From Desulfovibrionaceae bacterium (lineage in GTDB: Bacteria > Desulfobacterota > Desulfovibrionia > Desulfovibrionales > Desulfovibrionaceae): 5,897 bases of DNA. The translations under genes were made by a program, and so were the position numbers. How positions within the stretch are numbered: the first letter of the stretch is position 1; the number at the start of each line of letters is the position of its first letter. The DNA lies in contig JAGADT010000066.1 of the NCBI GenBank assembly GCA_017613475.1, positions 1 to 5,897 of the forward strand, in the 5' to 3' direction. Positions 1 to 4,898 of this stretch are shown here, one piece after another. The notes beneath the pieces were generated by a model. It did not search any database, was not told the DNA's origin, and saw only the letters and a program-made list of their open reading frames with translations.

Positions 1-4
1 GCAG

Positions 5-46
5 AAAAAACGTAGCAAGGCTCAGCCCTGTACGGGCACAGCCTTG
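5..46 (-). terminator. Probable intrinsic terminator of the ComB-family gene
   Basis: Read on the minus strand, arms 40-46 and 16-22 form a 7-bp stem (CAAGGCT/AGCCTTG). An inner 4-bp stem pairs 34-37 with 25-28. A run of six T follows at 10-5 after a five-base gap. The hairpin overlaps the end of the gene, and its lower arm includes part of the stop codon at 22-24. The gap before the T-run makes it weaker than the other terminators here. Confidence 0.6.
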
Positions 47-735
47 AAAAGGCGCTCGCTGCCATCCTGCACAGCCGTAGCTTCCCCGCGCATGATAAAA
101 TCAAAGCGCCCCACATCAGAGCAGAGGCGGAAATCCTCTTCAGGTGCCCAATCCGCGTTTTCGGGCTCAAAAAAGCGGGCTGCGCTTGGGGCTTCGCGCA
201 GCTTCTGCCGCACGACGCCGTGATCCATGGGGCGGCCAAGCAGGGCGGCTTCAATGTACTTGGCGCAGAGGAAATCTTCCTCCGCGTGAATTTCGGCGCG
301 CTTGCCGGTTGCCACCAGGGAGACCGTTTCAGGGCGGCGGGCAAGGATGTAGCGGATGATGGCATCCGCCGTGGTGAAGGAGCCAAGCAGGAGCTCCTCC
401 GCGCCGCCGGAAGCTGCCATCAGCGCCTGGGTGCCCCCGCTGGTGGTCTGCACCACTGCGCGGCCGGCAACATCCAGGGCGGCAAGCTGGCTGGGCGAAT
501 TGCCGCAGTCAAAGCCCGGCACAATGCGCCCGCCGCGCTCACCGATGAGCAAAGAGCCGGGGAGGGACTCGCGCAGGGACATGGCGCGCTCCACAGACCC
601 CGTGGGCACCACCCCTGCTGCGCCGCGGGCCAGGGCATAGGAAGCGCAGGAAAAAGCCCTGAAAACATCAATGACAACCGTGAGGCCAGACGCTTTCTTC
701 GCGCCTTCCAGCAGTTCAAGCACCCTGATTTGCAT
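22..735 (-). CDS. comB: ComB family protein (2-phosphosulfolactate phosphatase-like)
   Basis: A 237-residue protein resembling ComB, the Mg-dependent phosphatase that turns 2-phosphosulfolactate into sulfolactate in coenzyme M synthesis. Family hallmarks appear in order: VIDVFRA at residues 21-27, GERGG at 65-69, GFDCGNSP at 74-81, TTSGGT at 97-102, GSF at 118-120 and the acidic EEDFLCA at 152-158. Length is normal for the family. No signal peptide or membrane segment is seen, so it should be cytosolic. The ATG at 735 is chosen because AAGGAG lies at 742-747, six bases upstream. An in-frame TTG at 765 would add ten residues but would place this AAGGAG inside the gene. The family usually has T-N-G-T where this protein has S-G-G-T. 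No other coenzyme M genes are visible, and bacterial members often occur without them, so the true substrate is uncertain. Family assignment is solid; the reaction is inferred. Confidence 0.85.
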   Translation of the reverse strand: MQIRVLELLEGAKKASGLTVVIDVFRAFSCASYALARGAAGVVPTGSVERAMSLRESLPGSLLIGERGGRIVPGFDCGNSPSQLAALDVAGRAVVQTTSGGTQALMAASGGAEELLLGSFTTADAIIRYILARRPETVSLVATGKRAEIHAEEDFLCAKYIEAALLGRPMDHGVVRQKLREAPSAARFFEPENADWAPEEDFRLCSDVGRFDFIMRGEATAVQDGSERLFKAVPVQG

Positions 736-767
736 GGCATTCTCCTTAGAATAACGGCATGGCAAAC

Positions 768-794
768 GCTATAACGATGAAAGAAGGCGGTCAA
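768..794 (-). promoter_or_regulatory. Candidate sigma-70 promoter for the ComB-family gene
   Basis: On the minus strand TTGACC at 794-789 could be a -35 box and TATAGC at 773-768 a -10 box, with a short 15-base spacer. It lies about 30 bases upstream of the ATG at 735. The boxes are reasonable but the spacing is suboptimal, so this is a weak call. Confidence 0.35.
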
Positions 795-852
795 GAGACG
801 AAATGCGGCGGCAAAACCAGGGCACGCGGCAAGGCGCACAAAACGCAAAGGC

Positions 853-881
853 TTGACAGCCGCGCCCCGCAAAGGCAATCT
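853..881 (+). promoter_or_regulatory. Candidate promoter for the alanine aminotransferase gene
   Basis: A perfect TTGACA -35 box lies at 853-858. The best-spaced -10 candidate is the poor CAATCT at 876-881, 17 bases downstream; it keeps only the A at position 2 and the T at position 6 of TATAAT. The weak -10 suggests either low basal activity or help from an activator. The 10-mer CTTGACAGCC (852-861) recurs exactly in front of the hsp20 gene. Confidence 0.4.
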
Positions 882-920
882 GAAATTTCAAACACGCTCA
901 CAACTCGAAGGAGATATTGT

Positions 921-2138
921 ATGAAGACCTTTTCCAAGTCCCGCAAGCTGGACAATGTGCAGTATGACGTGCGCGGCCCGGTTGTTGATGAAGCCGCGCG
1001 CATGGAAGAAAACGGCATAAAAGTGCTCAAGCTCAACATCGGCAACCCCGCCCCCTTTGGCTTTACCGCCCCGGATAAAATCCTAGACGGCATGAGGGAC
1101 GCCGTGGCCGGCTCGCAGGGCTACTCTGAATCCAGGGGCATTTTAGCCGCCCGCGAAGCCCTTGTGGAATACGCCAAGGGCAAGGGCATCCCCAATGTCT
1201 CGGCCAAAGACATCTACACAGGCAACGGCGCAAGCGAGCTCATCCAGGTTTCGCTGACCGCCCTCCTGGATCAGGGCGATGAAGTCCTCATCCCCGCGCC
1301 GGACTACCCACTCTGGACAGCCTGCGCCAACCTGGCCGGCGGCAAGGCCGTCCACTACATCTGCGACGAGCAGTCCGACTGGTACCCTGACCTTGCCGAC
1401 ATCGAGCGCAAAATCAGCGACAGGACCAAAGCCCTCGTCATCATCAACCCCAACAACCCCACGGGCGCGCTCTACCCCCGCGAGCTCCTGGAACGCCTGG
1501 TTGAAATCGCCCGCAAACACGAGCTCATCATCTTCGCGGACGAAATTTACGACCGCCTGGTGATGGACGGCGAAGAGCACGTTTCCATTGCCTCCCTTGC
1601 GCCGGACCTGTTCTGCGTGACCTTCAGCGGGCTTTCAAAATCGCACATGGTCTGCGGCTTCCGCGTGGGCTGGATGATTTTGAGCGGCAACAAGGACCTT
1701 GCCCGGGATTACATCGCCGGCATCAACATGCTCTCCAACATGCGCCTCTGCTCCAATGTTCCGGCGCAGAAGCTCATCCCCCTGGCGCTCAAGGGCTACC
1801 AGAGCAGCTCCGAATACTTCCAGCCCGGCGGGCGCGTGTATGAGCAGCGGGAATTCATCTGGAAGGCGCTCAACGACATTCCGGGCATCAGCGCCGTCAA
1901 GCCCAAGGCGGCATTCTACATCTTCCCCAAAATCGATGTGAAGCGCTTCAACATCACGGACGACAACAAGTTCGCGCTGGACTTCCTCAAGGAAAAGCAC
2001 GTGCTCTTTGTGCCGGGCACAGGCTTCAACTGGCCCTCGCCCGACCACTTCCGCATTGTCTACCTGCCGGACCTTGACGTGCTGAAAGCCTCCGCTGAAA
2101 AGCTGAAGGACTTCCTCTCCACGTACCGGCAAAACTAA
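921..2138 (+). CDS. alaA: Alanine aminotransferase, AlaA type (PLP-dependent, class I/II)
   Basis: A 405-residue cytosolic enzyme that interconverts alanine plus 2-oxoglutarate and pyruvate plus glutamate. It is strikingly close to E. coli AlaA along its whole length and, from memory, has the same length. Visible landmarks: LNIGNPAPFGF at 38-48, GNGASE at 101-106, PAPDYPLW at 125-132, NPNNPTG at 176-182, DEIYD at 207-211 (Asp207 to the pyridine nitrogen, Tyr210), GLSK at 237-240 with Lys240 as the expected Schiff-base lysine, GFR ending at Arg248, and the carboxylate-binding Arg378 in FRIV. Every catalytic residue expected for this fold is present. The ATG at 921 is chosen because AAGGAG sits at 908-913, seven bases upstream, and because similarity to AlaA starts here. 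The open frame continues upstream to 759, but that stretch is non-coding in character. It is divergent from the ComB-family gene and ends in its own terminator, so it is monocistronic. A related branched-chain or valine-pyruvate activity cannot be excluded. Confidence 0.93.
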   Translation: MKTFSKSRKLDNVQYDVRGPVVDEAARMEENGIKVLKLNIGNPAPFGFTAPDKILDGMRDAVAGSQGYSESRGILAAREALVEYAKGKGIPNVSAKDIYTGNGASELIQVSLTALLDQGDEVLIPAPDYPLWTACANLAGGKAVHYICDEQSDWYPDLADIERKISDRTKALVIINPNNPTGALYPRELLERLVEIARKHELIIFADEIYDRLVMDGEEHVSIASLAPDLFCVTFSGLSKSHMVCGFRVGWMILSGNKDLARDYIAGINMLSNMRLCSNVPAQKLIPLALKGYQSSSEYFQPGGRVYEQREFIWKALNDIPGISAVKPKAAFYIFPKIDVKRFNITDDNKFALDFLKEKHVLFVPGTGFNWPSPDHFRIVYLPDLDVLKASAEKLKDFLSTYRQN

Positions 2139-2155
2139 ACCCAACACGCCCAGGC

Positions 2156-2185
2156 AAAGGGACTGAGGCCTCCGTCCCTTTTTTT
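2156..2185 (+). terminator. Intrinsic terminator after alaA
   Basis: Arms AAAGGGAC (2156-2163) and GTCCCTTT (2174-2181) pair perfectly around a ten-base loop. The T-run extends from 2179 to 2185. The hairpin begins 18 bases after the alaA stop codon. Confidence 0.9.
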
Positions 2186-2294
2186 ATGCCCTGCCTCTGC
2201 CGCATCCCGCAGGCAAGGCTGCCCCCTCCCCAAACTGCCCTCCCGTTTCCCGCTCCCAAGCGCCCTTCCAGCCGCGCAAAAGCGCCCGATTCCC

Positions 2295-2309
2295 TTGCCT
2301 GGCAGGCAA
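2295..2309. repeat. Inverted repeat upstream of hsp20 (possible operator)
   Basis: TTGCCT (2295-2300) and AGGCAA (2304-2309) form perfect 6-bp arms around GGC. It lies about 40 bases upstream of the hsp20 -35 box. It could be a regulator binding site, but no regulator family is recognised from it. Confidence 0.45.
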
Positions 2310-2321
2310 ATCTTCAGGATC

Positions 2322-2336
2322 TGCAAAAATTTTGCA
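2322..2336. repeat. Perfect palindrome just upstream of the hsp20 -35 box
   Basis: TGCAAAA and TTTTGCA (2322-2328 and 2330-2336) are perfect arms around a single A at 2329. The element ends seven bases before the CTTGACA box. Position and symmetry suit a dimeric DNA-binding protein. It is not the CIRCE element (TTAGCACTC-N9-GAGTGCTAA) used by HrcA. The regulator is unknown. Confidence 0.5.
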
Positions 2337-2342
2337 CGGCCC

Positions 2343-2371
2343 CTTGACAGCCCGGGGCACGGTCTTATTTA
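2343..2371 (+). promoter_or_regulatory. hsp20 promoter, RpoH-like and/or sigma-70-like
   Basis: CTTGACA at 2343-2349 differs at one position from the E. coli heat-shock -35 consensus CTTGAAA. Thirteen bases further lies TCTTATTT (2363-2370), which keeps the C and the ATNT end of the heat-shock -10 CCCCATNT. The same DNA can be read as sigma-70: TTGACA at 2344-2349, a 16-base spacer, then TATTTA at 2366-2371. Either reading puts transcription start near 2378, leaving a short leader of about 27 bases. The heat-shock reading fits the gene, but its -10 box is only partial. Confidence 0.6.
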
Positions 2372-2404
2372 ACAAGCGAAAGGAATGAAAAAGGAGATTA
2401 CAAA

Positions 2405-2938
2405 ATGACTGCAATGAACAATTTCTTCTGGAACAATCTGATGAACAAGAACGCTTTAGAACGGAGGAATGACGAAATGTTGGCTAACGGACGTAACAAT
2501 TACGCAGTTTCTAGAATCCACGATGACATTGATACATTGTTTGATCGTGCCGTACGCGGCTTCTTCACCCCAGCGTATGCTGATACAATGGCAAAGATGT
2601 TCAGCCCGAACCTTGACCTTCATGCCGATGAAAAGCAGTACACCGTAGCCCTTGAGCTGCCCGGCGTGGACCCCGCGGATGTGAAGATCACCCTGGATGA
2701 CGGCATGCTGACCATCAGCGGCGAAAAGAAGTGCATCGCGGACGAAGGCGAACAGAAGAAGCTCCGCCACCGCGAATCCGTATACGGCTCCTTTGAGCGC
2801 GCGGTTTCCCTGCCGGAAGACGCGGACGCTGAAAACATCACCGCCAATGCCAAGAACGGCGTGCTGACCATCACCATCCCGCGCAAGGTGCAGACCAAGC
2901 CGGAGGCCCGCCAGATAACCATCAACAGCGAAGCCTAA
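2405..2938 (+). CDS. Small heat shock protein, Hsp20/alpha-crystallin family
   Basis: A 177-residue ATP-independent holdase chaperone of the cytosol that should bind unfolding proteins and form oligomers. The alpha-crystallin domain spans about residues 67-162. Landmarks are the PNLDLHADEKQY opening at 68-79, ELPGV at 84-88, LTISGEKK at 102-109, GSFERAVSLP at 128-137 and the signature NGVLTITIP at 151-159. The C-terminal tail carries the I-x-I anchor ITI (171-173), which docks in a neighbouring subunit. The first 66 residues are the variable arm, rich in Asn, Met and Phe. Start at 2405 has AAGGAG at 2391-2396 with eight-base spacing. A second in-frame ATG (codon 25, 2477) has its own GGAGG, so a shorter 153-residue form is possible. 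The 5' part of the gene is visibly more AT-rich than the domain part. It has its own promoter and terminator. Confidence 0.95.
   Translation: MTAMNNFFWNNLMNKNALERRNDEMLANGRNNYAVSRIHDDIDTLFDRAVRGFFTPAYADTMAKMFSPNLDLHADEKQYTVALELPGVDPADVKITLDDGMLTISGEKKCIADEGEQKKLRHRESVYGSFERAVSLPEDADAENITANAKNGVLTITIPRKVQTKPEARQITINSEA
2463..2479 (+). promoter_or_regulatory. Internal ribosome binding site and in-frame ATG within hsp20
   Basis: GGAGG at 2463-2467 is followed nine bases later by an in-frame ATG at 2477-2479 (Met25). Sequence and spacing are as good as for the upstream start. Translation from here would give a 153-residue protein that lacks the first 24 residues but keeps the whole alpha-crystallin domain. 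Confidence 0.5.
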
Positions 2939-2964
2939 GCGAAACGCCGCAAGGCAGGCATTGC

Positions 2965-2975
2965 CCAATTATTGG
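2965..2975. repeat. Short palindrome in the hsp20 3' region
   Basis: CCAAT (2965-2969) and ATTGG (2971-2975) are perfect arms around one T. It lies between the hsp20 stop codon and the terminator. A one-base loop cannot form in RNA without opening pairs. I see no T-run after it, so it is not a terminator. Confidence 0.3.
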
Positions 2976-2997
2976 CACAGTGACATGGGAAAAGAAC

Positions 2998-3033
2998 AGG
3001 CGGAACACGAGATCGTGCTCCGCCTTTCTTTTT
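2998..3033 (+). terminator. Strong intrinsic terminator of hsp20, possibly bidirectional
   Basis: Arms 2998-3009 and 3014-3025 pair at 11 of 12 positions (one A-C mismatch at 3005/3018) around the loop AGAT. The T-rich tract TTTCTTTTT follows at 3026-3033 or so. The transporter stop codon on the other strand lies 17 bases away. In that direction the stem is followed only by a looser T-rich run (about 2995-2987), so termination there would be weaker. Confidence 0.92.
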
Positions 3034-3049
3034 GCGCAAAACGCAGCCC

Positions 3050-4258
3050 TCAGCGGCCAGCCAGCGGGGAAAGGCGCCGCGCGGCATACACAATGCCCAT
3101 GTTCAGCACAAAAACCGCCAGGATAATGGCGTCATAGGCGATGAAGCCAAAATGCGTGTAGGCCAGGAGCGGCAGGTAGGTGCCGACGGTGGCAAAGATA
3201 TAGTAAAAGGAAAGGTACACGCTGTTGGTCAGGCTCTTGGCAAAGGGCGTTGTGCGGTTCAGGATGCCGGGAACGGTGGAATTCATCAGGGCAAAGCCAA
3301 GGCTCATGCCCAGCATGGTGATGAGCGCCATGGAAACATGGCGGGCCAGCATGGCCTGGATGGCCCCGATAAGCAGGATGATGCCCGCAGCAACCACATT
3401 CCACTCGCCCCTGAAGAGGCGGATCAACTGCTTTGAAGCAAGCCCGGCAAAGGAGCCTGCAAAGCCCCCCAGGTAAAAAAGGCCGATGGTAAAATCGCTG
3501 ATCTTGGGATCAACAGAACGCAGGTAAAAGGGAATGACATTGACGATGGAAGCGCTGCAGAACACGCAGAGCGGCGCGATAAAGAGCACGGAACAGAGCT
3601 TCTTATCAGAAAGGATGGCCCTGATATCCGCCAGGCCAAAGGCGGCGCCGGCTGGCCCGTTTTCACGCACGTCGCCGATAAAGAGCGCCATGGGCAGGCA
3701 GGTGAAAAGCTGGAGCCCGCCCAGGGCAAGAAAGGTGGCCTGCCAGCCAAAGCGGGCCGAAACATAGCTGCCCACAACGCGCCCCAGGAAAGCCCCAAAG
3801 GTTGTGGTGGTGGCGTACAGCGCCATGGAACGCTGAAGCTGGGAGCCGGAATCGCGCAGGGCAATGTGCGCGGTCAGGCACATGAGAATGCCCGGCAGCG
3901 TAACCCCCTGCACCAGCCTGAAGGCCAGGACCAGGGGAAAGCTGGGGGCAAAGGTGCAGGCCGCAAGGGCCAGGCCGCCTGCCGGCACCAGCAGCGCAAG
4001 CAGCTTACGGAGGCTTAAGCGCTTCAATACCCGCCCGTAGATGAGCGGCCCCACGGCAAAGGGCGCAATGGCCACGGTGATCAAAAGCCCGGCCCTGGAC
4101 GGCGGGATCTGGAAATGCTGGGCAATGGTGGCAAGCATGGGCTGGATAAAGTAAAAGCCCAGGTAGGTGGTAAAGGTCAAAAGCAGGGTCACGGCAAATT
4201 CCGCGGCGCGCCCAAACGGCGCCGCGCCGCGTGCCCTGCCTTGCGGCAGTTTTTTCAT
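3050..4258 (-). CDS. Major facilitator superfamily transporter, YnfM-like (DHA1 type)
   Basis: A 402-residue inner-membrane transporter with about twelve predicted hydrophobic helices, the usual MFS size. After a basic cytosolic start (about residues 1-17), helix 1 runs through FTTYLGFYFIQP (29-40). The loop between helices 2 and 3 has a degenerate motif A, G75 to K85, with basic residues K79, R80, R84 and K85. Helix 4 has the RLVQG pattern (114-118). The order of motifs and the C-terminal SLTNSVYLSFYYIF stretch, just before the last helices, resemble YnfM-type proton-driven drug/metabolite exporters. The substrate cannot be read from the sequence. ATG at 4258 has GGGAG at 4272-4268 with a nine-base gap, a weaker site than its neighbours'. 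It converges on hsp20 and is divergent from the 87-residue gene, so it is probably a single-gene transcript. Confidence 0.88.
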   Translation of the reverse strand: MKKLPQGRARGAAPFGRAAEFAVTLLLTFTTYLGFYFIQPMLATIAQHFQIPPSRAGLLITVAIAPFAVGPLIYGRVLKRLSLRKLLALLVPAGGLALAACTFAPSFPLVLAFRLVQGVTLPGILMCLTAHIALRDSGSQLQRSMALYATTTTFGAFLGRVVGSYVSARFGWQATFLALGGLQLFTCLPMALFIGDVRENGPAGAAFGLADIRAILSDKKLCSVLFIAPLCVFCSASIVNVIPFYLRSVDPKISDFTIGLFYLGGFAGSFAGLASKQLIRLFRGEWNVVAAGIILLIGAIQAMLARHVSMALITMLGMSLGFALMNSTVPGILNRTTPFAKSLTNSVYLSFYYIFATVGTYLPLLAYTHFGFIAYDAIILAVFVLNMGIVYAARRLSPLAGR

Positions 4259-4326
4259 GGGCTGAAGCTCCCGGCGGCTCCCTCATGGAAGCGCCGTGTC
4301 TGCCCCGCATTGGGGGCCAGGTTGCC

Positions 4327-4365
4327 CCGCCCGCAGGCGGAGGAAAAGGGGCTTTGGGTGCCCCT
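4327..4365 (-). other. GC-rich hairpins in the transporter 5' leader
   Basis: Two hairpins can form upstream of the transporter start. One pairs 4347-4352 with 4360-4365 (AGGGGC/GCCCCT, seven-base loop) and is followed on the minus strand by TTTT. The other pairs 4327-4331 with 4336-4340 (CCGCC/GGCGG, four-base loop). If transcription starts further upstream than I propose, the first one could be an attenuator. As it stands this is structure without a proven role. Confidence 0.3.
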
Positions 4366-4371
4366 GGTAAA

Positions 4372-4399
4372 AACGTAAAAAGCAAACGTGCTGGGTCAA
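4372..4399 (-). promoter_or_regulatory. Candidate promoter for the MFS transporter
   Basis: On the minus strand TTGACC (4399-4394) and TACGTT (4377-4372) are separated by 16 bases. This would give a leader of a little over 100 bases before the ATG at 4258. The -35 matches consensus at five of six positions and the -10 at four. It is the best candidate in the intergenic region but remains modest. Confidence 0.4.
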
Positions 4400-4459
4400 A
4401 AACGCGCCACGGGCGCTTTGGCGTGCCATGCCGGCCTGGCCCGGCAGTGCCGGCAGCGA

Positions 4460-4488
4460 TAGACAGCGCGGCATAGCTTGCCTATACT
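4460..4488 (+). promoter_or_regulatory. Near-consensus sigma-70 promoter of the 87-residue gene
   Basis: TAGACA at 4460-4465 (five of six -35 matches) and TATACT at 4483-4488 (five of six -10 matches) are separated by exactly 17 bases. This is the best housekeeping promoter in the window. Transcription should start near 4495, giving a leader of about 69 bases. The palindrome TGCCGGCA ends five bases upstream of the -35 box. Confidence 0.8.
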
Positions 4489-4500
4489 GCCTGCAAAACG

Positions 4501-4514
4501 CACGCGGGAGCGTG
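4501..4514 (+). other. Leader hairpin with a GNRA-type tetraloop
   Basis: CACGC (4501-4505) and GCGTG (4510-4514) form a 5-bp stem closed by GGGA, a GNRA tetraloop. It sits a few bases after the expected transcription start. The rest of the leader (about 4516-4545) is pyrimidine-rich and looks unstructured. A 5' hairpin of this kind could protect the mRNA end; that role is inferred. Confidence 0.45.
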
Positions 4515-4563
4515 GACATCTCTCCCCTTCCCCATCCACTGCAACACAAAAGGAGTTTCAAAT

Positions 4564-4827
4564 ATGCCGCAGGAACAGGAAAACCGCGTAAAAAAAGCCA
4601 TCCTTTCGTTCCTTGGACTCGACATCATGATCCAGAAGACGCGCGAGAAAAAGGAGCGCATGGCGCTTTTGGCTGAAATCCGCGAAGCCGGCGACGAGCT
4701 CAAAAAACAGGGCTTTGATTTCCGCAGCAACCCGGAGCTCTTGAGGCGCATTGTCGGCACGTCCAGGGAATTCCGCCTCCCCGTGCTCAAGGAGCTCCTT
4801 GCGGAGCTCAAGTCGCTCATCGCGTAG
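4564..4827 (+). CDS. Conserved-looking small protein of unknown function (87 residues)
   Basis: I do not recognise this protein. It has 87 residues, is highly charged and looks almost wholly helical: an opening helix about 4-20, a Lys/Arg/Glu-rich helix about 24-49, a short turn with GFDFRSNPE (about 50-58), and a closing Leu-rich helix about 73-86. There is no signal peptide, membrane helix, Cys/His metal cluster or clear helix-turn-helix. The gene is well supported: ATG at 4564 has AAGGAG at 4550-4555 with eight-base spacing, a near-consensus promoter lies upstream, and a strong terminator follows. Codon use matches the neighbours, with GAG-CTC (Glu-Leu) recurring. It is a single-gene unit between the divergent transporter and the convergent flippase. 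A small cytosolic helical adaptor or regulator is possible, but nothing in the sequence proves it. Confidence 0.85.
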   Translation: MPQEQENRVKKAILSFLGLDIMIQKTREKKERMALLAEIREAGDELKKQGFDFRSNPELLRRIVGTSREFRLPVLKELLAELKSLIA

Positions 4828-4835
4828 CGCCCGCC

Positions 4836-4849
4836 GTGCCGGCAGGCAC
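4836..4849 (+). other. Small hairpin after the 87-residue gene
   Basis: GTGCC (4836-4840) and GGCAC (4845-4849) form a 5-bp stem with loop GGCA. It lies between the stop codon and the terminator and has no T-run. Its first ten bases, GTGCCGGCAG, also occur at 4447-4456 in front of the gene's promoter. Confidence 0.35.
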
Positions 4850-4867
4850 AGCATGTTCCAGCCACTC

Positions 4868-4898
4868 AGCCCGGCCTCTCAGGCGCCGGGCTTTTTTT
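4868..4898 (+). terminator. Intrinsic terminator of the 87-residue gene
   Basis: AGCCCGGC (4868-4875) pairs perfectly with GCCGGGCT (4885-4892) around a nine-base loop and is followed by seven T (4892-4898). The last T bases overlap the stop codon (4899-4897) of the convergent flippase gene. In the flippase direction no T-run follows the stem, so it should act mainly on the plus strand. Confidence 0.92.

Larger units (their letters stand above)
4259..4563. other. Divergent intergenic region between the transporter and the 87-residue gene
   Basis: This 305-base stretch holds no convincing gene. Its left half is GC-rich leader DNA for the transporter and its middle has a minus-strand promoter candidate. 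A cluster of CCGG-rich inverted repeats lies at 4429-4455: TGCCGG at 4429-4434 against CCGGCA at 4441-4446, and the palindrome TGCCGGCA at 4448-4455. Its right third carries the near-consensus promoter and leader of the 87-residue gene. Open frames crossing it have no ribosome binding sites of note and overlap promoters. Confidence 0.7.

Noticed and set aside
736..765. TTG start at 765 for the ComB-family gene
   Set aside because: The AAGGAG at 742-747 is correctly placed for the ATG at 735, and the extra ten residues do not look like family sequence.
759..920. N-terminal extension of the alaA frame from an ATG at 759
   Set aside because: It has no ribosome binding site, no similarity to AlaA, and would cover the promoter region. 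The start at 921 has AAGGAG and matches the family start.
1143..1580. Long minus-strand open frame inside alaA (and similar ones at 1635-2147 and 2456-2968)
   Set aside because: They are antisense shadows of well-conserved genes in GC-rich DNA, with low-complexity translations and no start signals.
2322..2336. CIRCE/HrcA operator upstream of hsp20
   Set aside because: The palindrome does not match TTAGCACTC-N9-GAGTGCTAA in sequence or spacing.
2354..2368. Sigma-54 promoter suggested by GGCACG upstream of hsp20
   Set aside because: The required GC at the -12 position is absent at the right distance.
4231..4476. Plus-strand open frames across the transporter/small-gene intergenic region
   Set aside because: They overlap the transporter start and promoter sequences, lack ribosome binding sites and give low-complexity Gly/Ala/Pro translations.
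4697..4812. Repeated GAGCTC hexamer in the 87-residue gene
   Set aside because: It encodes the Glu-Leu pair with this genome's favoured codons and also recurs in alaA, so it is codon bias rather than a repeat element.
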